The notes under the pieces are model-generated. The model was not told the origin of the DNA, made no database searches, and saw nothing but the letters and a program-made list of their open reading frames with translations. This document shows positions 37,535 through 46,333 of a DNA stretch of 64,000 bases, in pieces. Numbering within the stretch: the stretch's first letter is position 1; each line of letters starts with the position of its first letter. The stretch covers positions 2,122,001-2,186,000 of the forward strand of contig NZ_JACBZI010000001.1 in NCBI RefSeq assembly GCF_013408145.1, given 5' to 3'. The stretch comes from Nocardioides marinus (lineage in GTDB: Bacteria; Actinomycetota; Actinomycetes; Propionibacteriales; Nocardioidaceae). Position numbers and translations under genes: made by a program.

Positions 37535-40500
37535 GAGGGCCACGCCCACGCGCCGGCCCAACCCGCTGCATCGCCCCAGGGACGCACGGCGTACGCCGCG
37601 CCCACGGCCAGCAGCGGCGCCGCGAGCAGCCACGGCACCGCGTCCACGGCGCCGGCTGGGAGGCGGCGCAACGCCACGGGCACGAGCACCCCGACCACGA
37701 GACCGAGCACGGCGCCCACAGTGCCGGCGAGCAGCCCGCCCGCCACGGTGCTGCTCAGCGCCGCCACGAACGGGCCGTGCCTGCGACCACCGAGGGCGGG
37801 TGGCACCCCGGCAGGCTCCCGGCGCCGGGAGCGCCACGCGGCGACCGCGGTCCCCAGGAGGAGCAGCGCCAGCGTGAGCGCACCGACGACCAACCCGATC
37901 CGGTAGGGCCGGTCCGGACCGAAGGTCGCGACGACCGGCTCGTCCTCTCCGGCTGCCGACGGCACCAGCCAGCCCTGCTGCCAGCCGTCCACGGTGATCG
38001 CGGCGAGGGTGCCGTCCAGGCGGGCGGTCCAGCCAGGGTTGGCGTTCTCCCGGGACACGAGCACCCCGGTGCTCCCGGTCGGGAGCTCGAAGGCCCGGGT
38101 CGCGGCCCCCTCGTCGACGGTGACGCTGGTCGGGTCCGGACCCGAGGGGAGGGTGCCGAGGACCACGGAGAGCGCCTCGACCGCGGCCGTGTCCCGTAGT
38201 CGGACACGGGTCTCCCCCGCGCGGAGCGTCAGGACCGGGTCGCGTCGGACCTCCCGACCACACGGGCGCAGCTCCACGTCGTCGCCGGCCAGCAGCGTCG
38301 CCGGGCTGGCCACCAACCGGGTCGTGACGAGCCGGTCCCCGACCTCGAGGTCGGGACCGGTGCCACAGCCGAAGCGCCGGGTCTCCAGCGACGGCTTGAG
38401 CGGCTCGTAGGGCACCCCGAGCAGACGGAGCTCGCTGATCCCGGCACCCACGGGTCGTCCCACCCCGTCGAACCCGAGGTCCCTGGTGGGCTCGGTGCCC
38501 AGCACCCGGAGCGTGAGTCGGTCGGTGCGCACCGGGTCGTCGGCGAGGTCGGCACGGCCGTCGACGAGCTCGACGTCGCGGGTCCCGCCCGGCCAGGTCA
38601 GCCGCAGGGCGGTGGGCCGCGATGCCGCCGTGTCGGGGTCGAGCCGCACCCTCAGGCCGGCGACGTCGCGCTCCTGCAGCCAGGACACCTCCAGGCTCGG
38701 GAAGTCCTCGGCAGCATCGGCGATCCAGGTGGTGCCGGGGTCCCCGTCGATCGCGGCCAGTGCGCCGGCGCGGGGGTCGGCGACCGCGGTCGAGGAGGCT
38801 CGGGCGGTGATCGCGCGGCCCTCGACGACCAGGGCGTCGAGGGCAGCACCCGCCCGGGGCCTTCCCCGCAGGGTCACGTCCTCGTAGGTCGCGGCGGCGG
38901 GCAGGGTCACCACCCGGTCCAGGCCGTCGGGCTCCTCGTCGGCGACGGCGCGGCGGTCGACGCACCGGACCTCTTCGCGGGTGCGACGCAGGTCCGAGGC
39001 GACCACGCACCCCGTACGGGCGTCGCGGTCCGCGCGCAGGGCGATCACGTCGGGCCGGTCCCACAGCGCCAGCCAGGACTCGGGCACCGGCGGGAGCACC
39101 CAGGGTCGCCGGGGCTCGACGTCGGGGACGTCGACCTCCGCCAGCTGCAACGGGCGGTCGGGCAGGGCTGACTCGACCCGCAGGGAGGCGGAGGTCGCAC
39201 CATCGAGCAGGACGACCCGGGACTGACCCGGTCCGAGCGCGAGCTCCTCGGTCGCGCCCTCGTCGGTCACCACCCGCACCCGTTGGTCCTCGAGCGCCTC
39301 GTCGCCACCGGTGAGCGTCACCCGGTCGAGCACCCGGGCTTCCTCGAAGGTCACCTCCCACCACTGCGTCCCGCTCGCGAACGGGCCGGTGCGGAACGCC
39401 GTCCGCGGGTCGCCGTCCAGGGCCGACCAGGGCTGCGCCGCGCGTCGGACCGGGCCCAGCGAGCTGGTCCAGGCATCGGAGGAGGACGCGTCGACCGACG
39501 CGACCCCCTCGAGGCGGGCCGCGGTACGCCACCGGTCGTCCCCCTCGGTGTCCCCCTCGGTGTCCCCGTCCAGCTGGTAGTCAGGGGTCGGGTTGCCGTT
39601 GCGTCGCGGGGCACCCGGCTCCAGCACCGGGCTGTCGGCGTCGTGGGTCCGCGCGAAGGCGTGCTCCCGTAGCCGCAGCCCGTCGGTGAGCACCAGCGGC
39701 CCCAGTGCCGACCGCAGGTCGTCGTCGACCTCCGACCCCAGGTCCTCGGGCAGGTCGGTGCCCAGCAGCACCGGTCGCTCGTCGAGCGCCCCGAGGTCGG
39801 CGAGGTCGGCCAGGTCCTCGGGGCCGCCCACCACGACGGGGAGGTCCTCGGCGAGGACCGCGCGCTCGGCGCCGGCGACCTCCCAGACCTCGACGGCGCG
39901 GTAGCGGGTCTGCCACCCGCCGTCGACCACGACCCGCTCGTCGGTCCCCTCCAGCCGCGCCTCGCCCCCGAGCACCGGGCCGAACGTCTGCGCGACGACC
40001 AGGCCCGGGGACTCCTGCAGGGCCTGGCGCACCAGGAGCGGGTCGGGGACGTCGTCGGAGCGGGTCAGGTCGTTGCGGACCACCACGTAGCGCACCCCCG
40101 CACGCGCCAGGGCGTCGGCGAGCCCCGGCGACCCGCGGCCCTCGGCGAGTCGCCGCTCGATGCCGTCGAGCATCCGGATCTGCCCCGCGGGGACGAGGGG
40201 GACGACGTTGCGGACCGCCCAGCGCGAGTCGGCCAACCACTGCAGCGGCTCGTCGTCCGGGGAGCCCCACTGGTAGCGGCCGAACCCCGAGCCGGGCACC
40301 AGCAGGGCGGTCGCGTCGCCGTCGGCGGCGTCGCGCTCCTCCAGCCACTGAGCCGTGGCCGACCAGTAGCCGGGCACGGCCACCACCGGCTCGCGCGGCG
40401 CGATCCGGCCGGTCAGCGCGGGCACGGCACCCGCCGCCACGACGGCCACGGCGGTGGCGGTCAGCACGGCACGGTCCAGGCGGAACCGGGGGGTCGCCGG

Positions 40501-41650
40501 GGTGGGCGTGGTGGACGCCGCACGCAGCGCCTCGACGGCGTACGCGAGCCCGATGACCAGGGGCAGACGGATGATCGGGTCGAACTTGTGGACGTTGCGG
40601 ATCGGCGAGAGGGCCCCGTCGAGCAGGTCGTGCAGCGTGGCCGCACCCCATCCCTGCACGACCCCCTCGTGGCCGAGCGTGACCAGCAGCAGCCCGACCG
40701 CAAGGCCGCGTGCCAGGAAGGCGCGGTGGGGGTTGCTGCGCAGCGTCAGGCCGGTGGCACCCAGGAGCAGCAGGACGCCGGCGTCGAGCGCGAGGTAGGG
40801 CGTGCTCAGCAGGTCACGTCCGGCGCGGGAGGTGGTGTCGATGTAGGCGACCCAGTTGGACGTGCCGCGCAGGGCGTCGGCGACGGTGGTGGGGAAGGTC
40901 GTGACCGAGGCGGTCTCGATCCACTGCAGGAACGGCGGGCTGTAGGCCCCCATCACGACCAGCGGCACCAGCCACCACAGGGTGCCGAGCAGGGTGAGCA
41001 CCGGCCACCACAGCATCAGCGCACGGCGGCGGGGACCCGGCGTACGGGTCAGCAGCCACACCGCCCCGAGCGGGATGACCGCGAAGGCCGCCGCGGCGTT
41101 GATGCCGCCGACGAGGGCGACTGCGACCGCAGCCCAAGCGGCGGCGATCCGCGGGGACCCGCGTTCGGCACCGACCACGAGCGGCAGCAGCACCCACGGC
41201 GCCAGGGCCATCGGCCAGCTCTCGCTGGAGATCGGTCCGAGCGTGGTGAGCATCCGTGGCGACATCGCGTAGGCCACGCCGGCCAGCAGGCAGGCGAGGT
41301 CGCTGCGCACGCCGAGCGCCCGCACCAGGCGGGCGGTGCCGGCGAAGGCGACGGCCAGCACCAGTCCCCACCACAGCCGCTGCACCACCCAGCCGGGGAC
41401 CCCCGCCAGCACGCCGGCGAGGAAGAACGGCCCGGTCGGGAAGAGGTAGCCGTACGCCTGGTTCTGCAGCTGGCCGAAGGCGCCCTCGCCGTCCCACAGG
41501 TGCAGGGCGCGCAGCACGAAGTCCCCCGGCGCGGCCACCAGGTCGAACTTGGTGTCGGCCACGACGTAGCCGGGGTCCTGGGTGAAGGCCAGGCCGACCA
41601 GCAGCCCGCAGCCCGCCAGCACCCGCCAGGCGAACCTGCTCATGCTCGCC

Positions 41651-42403
41651 TCATCGACGGCGCAGCACCAGCACGAGGTTCCAGGTGACGAGCTCCCGCA
41701 CCACCGGGACCCGCAGCAGCCAGCGGCTCCACCAGGGGTTGTAGCGCGGGGTGAGCTGGACGATGTCGACGGATCCCGCAGCCTCCTGCTCCCGGGCCCA
41801 GCGCAGCCCGGCCGCCACGGTCACCGGGAACAGCGACTCCCCGAACCGGTTCTTCGGCTCGTGGCCGTGCACCCGGGTGTAGCGCCGACGCGCCCGCGCC
41901 CCGCCCAGGAAGTGCCACGGCGCCGTCTCGTGCCCGCCCCAGGGCCCGAACCAGACGGTGTAGCTGATGAAGACCAGGCCCCCGGGCTTGGTCACACGCA
42001 CCATCTCGCGCGCCATGGTCCACGGCTGCGGGACGTGCTCGAGCACGTTGGAGGAGTAGCAGACGTCGACGCAGTCGCTGCGCACCGGCAGCTGCATCCC
42101 GCTGCCGACCACCGTGCCGGCGGCGATGTCGCCGAGACCGGCCAGCTCACCGACGTCGGAGTCCAGCGCGAGGTAGCGGGCACCGGCGGCGCGGAAGGCG
42201 TCGCGGAAGTAGCCCGGTCCACCGCCCACGTCGAAGACCAGCCGCGACTCCAGCGGCGCGTAGTGGGCCACCTGCGCGGCGGAGTCCTGTGCCAGCGCGG
42301 TGTAGAAGCGGGCGGGGTCGGGCTGCTCGTAGCGGAACTCCCGCAACAGGCGCACCGACCTCGACAGCGAGGCCCGGAAGGGCTTGGTGGACGAGCGTGG
42401 CAC
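41651..42403 (-). CDS. Class I methyltransferase (Rv0224c-like)
   Basis: A 250-residue SAM-dependent methyltransferase: motif I VFDVGGGPGYF, the acidic strand end ALDSDVGEL, CYSSNVLEHVPQPW and VRVTKPGGLVFIS. The C-terminus keeps a hydrophobic patch (WLLRVPVVRELVTWNLVLVL) that could sit on the membrane. It corresponds by family and position to Rv0224c, which in mycobacteria is divergent from the GT4 gene Rv0225. The GTG start at 42403 is leaderless: TAGGGT (42411-42416, minus strand) ends 7 nt upstream. It is the first gene of an operon with aftD (7-bp gap). Confidence 0.85.
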   Translation of the reverse strand: MPRSSTKPFRASLSRSVRLLREFRYEQPDPARFYTALAQDSAAQVAHYAPLESRLVFDVGGGPGYFRDAFRAAGARYLALDSDVGELAGLGDIAAGTVVGSGMQLPVRSDCVDVCYSSNVLEHVPQPWTMAREMVRVTKPGGLVFISYTVWFGPWGGHETAPWHFLGGARARRRYTRVHGHEPKNRFGESLFPVTVAAGLRWAREQEAAGSVDIVQLTPRYNPWWSRWLLRVPVVRELVTWNLVLVLRRR

Positions 42404-42410
42404 GACGTGG

Positions 42411-42422
42411 ACCCTATAGGCT
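42411..42422. promoter_or_regulatory. Back-to-back -10 elements of a symmetric divergent leaderless promoter
   Basis: The palindrome CCTATAGG (42413-42420) carries two adjoining -10 hexamers: TAGGCT (42417-42422) for the plus strand and TAGGGT (42416-42411) for the minus strand. Each ends exactly 7 nt before its start codon (ATG 42430; GTG 42403). Both transcripts would start on the first base of the start codon. Confidence 0.65.
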
Positions 42423-42429
42423 CCGCCCG

Positions 42430-43602
42430 ATGTACGAGGGCTCGCTGGACGGACGCCACGTCGTCTTCCTGAGCTGGCGCGACACCGCGAACCCGGAGGG
42501 CGGCGGCGCCGAGCGCTACCTCGAGAAGATGGCCGAGGGCCTGGTCGAGCGCGGCTGCACCGTCACGATCTTCTGTGCCGCCCACGCCGCGGCTCCCCCG
42601 GAGGAGACCCGCGGCGGCATCCGGTTCGTCCGGCGGGGGACGAAGCTGTCGGTGTACCCCGCCGGCATGCGGGCGCTGCGGCGCGGAGACCTCGACGGGC
42701 CGCAGGGTCGGACCGACCTCGTCGTCGACGTGCAGAACGGGCTGCCGTTCTTCAGCCGGATGGTCACCGGCGTCCCCGTCATCGTGCTCATCCACCACGT
42801 GCACCGCGAGCAGTGGCCCGTGGTCTACCCCGGCCTCAGCGGGCGCATCGGCTGGTGGATCGAGCGGCGCTTCGCGCCCCGGCTCTACCGCCGCGAGCAG
42901 TACGTCGCGGTCTCCCGCGCCACCCGGGACGAGATGGTCGCCCTCGGCATCGGCCGGGACCGGATCGCCGTCGTGCACAACGGCACCGACCCCTACCGGG
43001 CGGTCGACCCCGGGAAGAGCCCCGACCCCGTGGTGGCCGTCGTCGGGCGGCTGGTCCCCCACAAGCAGGTCGAGCACGCCATCGACGCCGCGGTGGCACT
43101 GCAGGCCGAGCTGCCCTCGCTGAGGCTGCACGTGGTCGGGTCCGGCTGGTGGGAGGCCGAGCTGGCGGCGTACGTCGAGAAGGTGGGGGCGGGCGACCTG
43201 GTCGTCCTGGAGGGGCACGTCACCGAGGAGCACAAGCACGAGGTCTACGAGCGGGCCTGGGTGCTCGCGCTCCCCTCGCTCAAGGAGGGCTGGGGCCTGG
43301 TCATCGGCGAGGCCGGCATGCACGCCACCCCCGCCGTCGCCTACCGGGCGGCCGGGGGCACGCAGGAGTCGATCGAGGACGGCCACTCGGGACTGCTGGT
43401 CGACACGCAGGCGGAGTTCACCGACGCACTGCGCCGGCTGCTGACCGACACCGAGCTGCGCCGGCGGCTCTCCTCCGGCGCGCTGGAGGTCAGCCACCGG
43501 TTCACGTGGACGCAGAGTCAGCGCTCCTTCGCCGAGGTCGTCTCCGCGCGGCTCGACGGACGCATCCTGCAGGCCGACGACCCCGGCACCACCCGCGCCT
43601 GA
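42430..43602 (+). CDS. Glycosyltransferase family 4 (Rv0225-like)
   Basis: A 390-residue GT-B enzyme. The N-terminal nucleotide fold starts HVVFLSWRDTANPEGGGAER; the linker has NGLPFFSRMVTGVPVIVLIH; the C-terminal sugar-nucleotide domain has VVAVVGRLVPHKQVEHAID and the E-x7-E region SLKEGWGLVIGEAGMHATP. No membrane segment; cytoplasmic face. It probably transfers a hexose to a lipid or glycan acceptor of the envelope. Divergent from the methyltransferase gene with only 26 bp between start codons, the same arrangement as Rv0224c/Rv0225. The following GNAT gene begins 23 bp downstream. Confidence 0.88.
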   Translation: MYEGSLDGRHVVFLSWRDTANPEGGGAERYLEKMAEGLVERGCTVTIFCAAHAAAPPEETRGGIRFVRRGTKLSVYPAGMRALRRGDLDGPQGRTDLVVDVQNGLPFFSRMVTGVPVIVLIHHVHREQWPVVYPGLSGRIGWWIERRFAPRLYRREQYVAVSRATRDEMVALGIGRDRIAVVHNGTDPYRAVDPGKSPDPVVAVVGRLVPHKQVEHAIDAAVALQAELPSLRLHVVGSGWWEAELAAYVEKVGAGDLVVLEGHVTEEHKHEVYERAWVLALPSLKEGWGLVIGEAGMHATPAVAYRAAGGTQESIEDGHSGLLVDTQAEFTDALRRLLTDTELRRRLSSGALEVSHRFTWTQSQRSFAEVVSARLDGRILQADDPGTTRA

Positions 43603-43625
43603 GCCGCGCCGGCTCCCGGTCCCCC

Positions 43626-44090
43626 GTGCGCATCGCCCCGCTCTCCCCGGTCCAGGCGGCCGACATCTGCTCGTGGCGCTACCCGGCGCCCTACGACTGC
43701 TACGACATGGCTGGTGCACGGCCTGAGGAGCTGCTCGACCCTGATGCGGGGTTCCACGCCCTGCTCGATGATGCCGACCGGCTCATCGGCTTCCGCTCCT
43801 TCGGCGTGGACGGGCAGGTGCCGGGCTGGGCGTACGACGACAGCGCCCTGGACACCGGCGGGGGCCTTCGTCCTGAGCTGGTCGGTCAGGGCCTGGGTAG
43901 GGAGGCGATCCGCGTCGGACTGGAGTACGGACGGGCGGCCTTTGCTCCCCCGGCCTTCAGGGTCACGGTCGCCTCGTTCAACCTCCGGGCGCTGCGCACC
44001 GTCACCTCACTCGGTTTCGAACGTGTCGGGCAGTTCGACGCCTCGACCGACGGCCGCCGCTTCGAGGTGCTCGTGCGCCAGGTGGGGTGA
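43626..44090 (+). CDS. GNAT family N-acetyltransferase
   Basis: A 154-residue GNAT protein. The acetyl-CoA loop is LVGQGLGREAIRVGL (Q/R-x-x-G-x-G/A type), and the last conserved block VASFNLRALRTVTSLGFERVGQF is typical of motif B. It opens with IAPLSPVQAADICSWRYPAPYD. The GTG at 43626 is taken as start with weak support. It probably shares the transcript of the GT4 gene. Substrate unknown. Confidence 0.8.
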   Translation: MRIAPLSPVQAADICSWRYPAPYDCYDMAGARPEELLDPDAGFHALLDDADRLIGFRSFGVDGQVPGWAYDDSALDTGGGLRPELVGQGLGREAIRVGLEYGRAAFAPPAFRVTVASFNLRALRTVTSLGFERVGQFDASTDGRRFEVLVRQVG

Positions 44091-44145
44091 CCGCCCGGGG
44101 CGGGTGGGCACGACGACCGTCAGCGGTCGCCCTCACAGCTCCGTG

Positions 44146-45636
44146 TCAGAGCTCGGTGGTGCCGTCGGGGTGGACGAGCAGGCGGATGCCGTGGGGGCTG
44201 GTCCAGAGCCAGGTGGTGGGGGTGAGCTGGTCGTAGTCCCACCTGGTGTTGGTCGAGCTTGTCGAGGCCGGGGAGGGGTGGGTCTTGGCTCGGTGGTGGC
44301 GTCTGCACAAGGGGGCCAGATTCTGTGTTGATGTCTGGCCGGGTGGTCCGCCCTGGTCTGGTGGGACGTACTCCTCGATGTGGTCGAGGTCCACGCGTGC
44401 TGAGGTGCGGGTGCAGTGCGGGAAGACGCAGGTCGTGCGCTTGAGCTTGACCCGGGTGGAGATGCGGTCGGGGATCTCGTAGGCGTCGACGGCGATCTGG
44501 TCGTGCAGGTCGATGACCGGCTTCACCACGATGTTGGCGCCGGGCATGGTCAGCCACTCACGGACGGTGTCGGCGGTGAGGGTCTGGTGGTGGTTCTCGA
44601 GGCGGGCGAGGTGGAGACCGAGCCGGCCGGTGTCGGGGTCGACCTGGGGGGCGCCGGGTCCTTCGTTTCCGCGGAGGGCGGCTTCTGAGAGGTGGAGGTG
44701 GAGGACGACTTGGCGGGGGTTGCGGGGTGGTCTCGACGCCCGCTCCTCGCTGGCGCTCGTCGCTGGTCGACCACCTTCATCAGCAAGGTCGAGGGTGAGG
44801 TCGCCGCGGCTGAGGTAGCCCAGCGCCTTGGCGCGGCGGATGTCGAGCGAGTCGGTGGAGCCGGCGGCCAGTAGTTGGTCGGCGATGGTGCGGATGGCGT
44901 GCTCGAGCTCCTCGGCGTCGGCGCGGTCCAGCAGCCCGGTGAGGGGGACGCCGTTGGCGGTGCCGATGGTCCAGGCGGTGCTGAGGTCGAGGTGGACGTG
45001 GAGGGACGCGGCGGTGTCGACCTCCTCCATCTCGCATCCCTCGGGGTCGAAGCGTGCCGCAGCCTCCGCAGCCAACCTCTTGACCGTGGCGAACGAGGCG
45101 GTGTGGACGACGTGGGCGAGGTGGGCGTCGACGAACGCCGCGGCCTCGGCGGTGAGGGTGCGGGTGACCTCGGTGACCCGGCGTACCCGCCACACCTGCA
45201 CCTGGCCTGCTTCGAGGCGGGCCCAGACCTTGGGGAGCCGGTGCTTGGCCTCCACCGCATCCGAGACCAGGGCCCGGCCGGAGTCGGTGGAGCGCCCCAA
45301 CGCGGCGGCCAGCTCGATGACCGCGAACTCCGAGACCTCGGGGGCACCCGGGCCGGCGAGCTCGAGCATCGTGTCGGCACCGGGCATCCCGAACCGGGCG
45401 ACCCAGGCGTTCTCGGCGGCGGCGTGGGCGTCGTCGTCGGCGAGCCCGTAGGTGCCGTAGAGGTCGGGGAGCAGCTGGCCGGTGGTGTGGCGGTCGGCCC
45501 AAGCGGCGACGGTGATGAAGAGCTGACGGTCGGCGTCGTCGGCGGCCTGCTTCTGCGCGACGGCGAGGGACAGCAGGTCACCGGTCGGGACAGGAGCGGT
45601 GTCCTGTGCCGAGTGATCCCGGTGCCCGAGTGCCAT
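44146..45636 (-). CDS. DUF222/13E12-type HNH endonuclease family protein
   Basis: A 496-residue protein: N-terminal DUF222 region (helical, ALGRSTDSGRALVSDAVEAK, VWRVRRVTEVTRTLTAEAAA) and a C-terminal HNH module with zinc ligands (CVFPHCTRTSARVDLDHIEE, then NLAPLCRRHHRAKTH). The family is multi-copy in many actinobacteria (REP13E12 in mycobacteria); it is presumed to cut DNA, and the biological role is unknown. Residues about 287-304 (GGRPATSASEERASRPP) are encoded by an inserted 50-bp dispersed repeat. TAGAAT (45643-45648, minus strand) lies 6 nt before the ATG, and a LexA-type box overlaps the upstream edge of that promoter, so SOS control is likely. Confidence 0.88.
   Translation of the reverse strand: MALGHRDHSAQDTAPVPTGDLLSLAVAQKQAADDADRQLFITVAAWADRHTTGQLLPDLYGTYGLADDDAHAAAENAWVARFGMPGADTMLELAGPGAPEVSEFAVIELAAALGRSTDSGRALVSDAVEAKHRLPKVWARLEAGQVQVWRVRRVTEVTRTLTAEAAAFVDAHLAHVVHTASFATVKRLAAEAAARFDPEGCEMEEVDTAASLHVHLDLSTAWTIGTANGVPLTGLLDRADAEELEHAIRTIADQLLAAGSTDSLDIRRAKALGYLSRGDLTLDLADEGGRPATSASEERASRPPRNPRQVVLHLHLSEAALRGNEGPGAPQVDPDTGRLGLHLARLENHHQTLTADTVREWLTMPGANIVVKPVIDLHDQIAVDAYEIPDRISTRVKLKRTTCVFPHCTRTSARVDLDHIEEYVPPDQGGPPGQTSTQNLAPLCRRHHRAKTHPSPASTSSTNTRWDYDQLTPTTWLWTSPHGIRLLVHPDGTTEL
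44726..44775 (-). repeat. 50-bp GGTGGTC element inserted in the HNH gene
   Basis: A single full copy with perfect GGTGGTC/GACCACC ends. On the minus strand it matches the complete MFS copy (891-940) at 47 of 50 bases; the three differences are all G/C swaps (unit positions 10, 17, 30). Two of them exchange the two internal direct repeats. It is read in frame 1 of the element, whereas the MFS gene reads frame 2. Confidence 0.9.
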
Positions 45637-45649
45637 GACCAGATTCTAC

Positions 45650-45665
45650 TAGAACAAGTGTTCGA
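45650..45665. promoter_or_regulatory. LexA (SOS) box candidate upstream of the HNH gene
   Basis: TAGAACAAGTGTTCGA matches the actinobacterial SOS box TCGAACANNTGTTCGA with one mismatch (second base). It overlaps the region just upstream of the leaderless -10 hexamer, 14 nt before the ATG, a position where LexA would block RNA polymerase. LexA control of 13E12 genes is known in Mycobacterium tuberculosis. Confidence 0.65.
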
Positions 45666-45952
45666 ATGGAATGGTCGTGAGGGCACCGAACGAATCTGTG
45701 GAGGACGAGTCAGCCGCAACCGAAGCGAGCACCTCGGCGATGCCGGACCGTTCGGGCGGACCGCAACCAGGTACCGAAATCCATGCCTACCGTGAGCACG
45801 GCTTCGATGAAGGAAGGGCCTGCTGCAGCGCGAACGTCCAGGCGCCCACCCGCGGCGACCACGGAGTCGAACCGGACCGGAGGGCGTGGCGTGAAAGGGG
45901 TTCACGGCAGACCCTCCAGTCGCCCCGTGGATGAGGTTGCTTGTCGTCGTGC

Positions 45953-46032
45953 GGGGTCTCGACGACGGCTCGCTGGCGCTCGCCTGCTCGACCACCAGTG
46001 CGGTCGCTGACGCTCCTCGCACCTCGACCAGC
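45953..46032 (-). repeat. Two degenerate GGTGGTC elements in tandem, intergenic
   Basis: The complement of 45953-45996 starts GGTGGTCGAGCAG and ends GTCGAGACCCC, with the internal GAGCGCCAGCGA; it is a shortened relative (44 bp) of the 50-bp element. Next to it, 45997-46032 reads GGTCGAGGTGCGAGGAGCG on the minus strand, a second variant. Both are more diverged than the intragenic copies. Confidence 0.7.
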
Positions 46033-46075
46033 GGAAGGGGACGGCGTTGGCGCGCCTCCTCGATTCGTGTGGGCG

Positions 46076-46116
46076 CACCGAAAGGCCGGCAGCTCGTGGC
46101 TGCCGGCCTTTCGGTG
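46076..46116. terminator. 18-bp stem terminator
   Basis: CACCGAAAGGCCGGCAGC pairs perfectly with GCTGCCGGCCTTTCGGTG (46076-46093 with 46099-46116), loop TCGTG. It begins 14 nt beyond the DUF2613 stop codon on the minus strand. Confidence 0.85.
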
Positions 46117-46130
46117 GTACGCGTGAGGCC

Positions 46131-46286
46131 CTAGTTGGTAGAGCCGTACACCACGACAGGTGCGTTGACGTTCGCAGGGGAGTCACCCTGCGGGCTCGTC
46201 TGCGACGAGACGACGCCGACCACCGTGATGGTGGCCACCGCGCCGCCGACGATCATCGCCGCGACGGTGCCAAGAATTGTTCCCAC
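46131..46286 (-). CDS. DUF2613 small membrane protein (Rv0236A-like)
   Basis: A 51-residue protein: GTILGTVAAMIVGGAVATITVVGVV is a single membrane segment or uncleaved signal anchor, followed by a polar tail (SSQTSPQGDSPANVNAPVVVYGSTN). This is the DUF2613 pattern; the mycobacterial member Rv0236A lies beside aftD. The GTG at 46286 is supported by GGGAGGGTGGAG just upstream. It lies 47 bp downstream of the GT-C-like gene on the same strand and ends in a strong terminator. Function unknown, probably an accessory to the envelope enzymes. Confidence 0.8.
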   Translation of the reverse strand: MGTILGTVAAMIVGGAVATITVVGVVSSQTSPQGDSPANVNAPVVVYGSTN

Positions 46287-46333
46287 TTCTCCACCCTCCC
46301 TCAAAGGTAGGAAAACGTTAGCAGTCTCACGCC

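Larger units (their letters stand above)
45637..46130. other. Intergenic region between the HNH and DUF2613 genes
   Basis: A 494-bp spacer. From left to right: HNH -10 hexamer and LexA-type box (45643-45665), about 290 bp of lower-GC sequence with only a short unconvincing open frame (45671-45934), two degraded GGTGGTC elements (45953-46032), and an 18-bp stem terminator (46076-46116). Confidence 0.6.

Noticed and set aside
45850..45900. tRNA remnant suggested by GGTTCGACTCC on the minus strand
   Set aside because: The flanking bases do not pair as a T-stem, and no acceptor or anticodon arm can be drawn.
45671..45934. 87-residue open frame between the HNH and DUF2613 genes
   Set aside because: No ribosome site or leaderless hexamer at its ATG, weak codon bias and no family resemblance; probably spacer.
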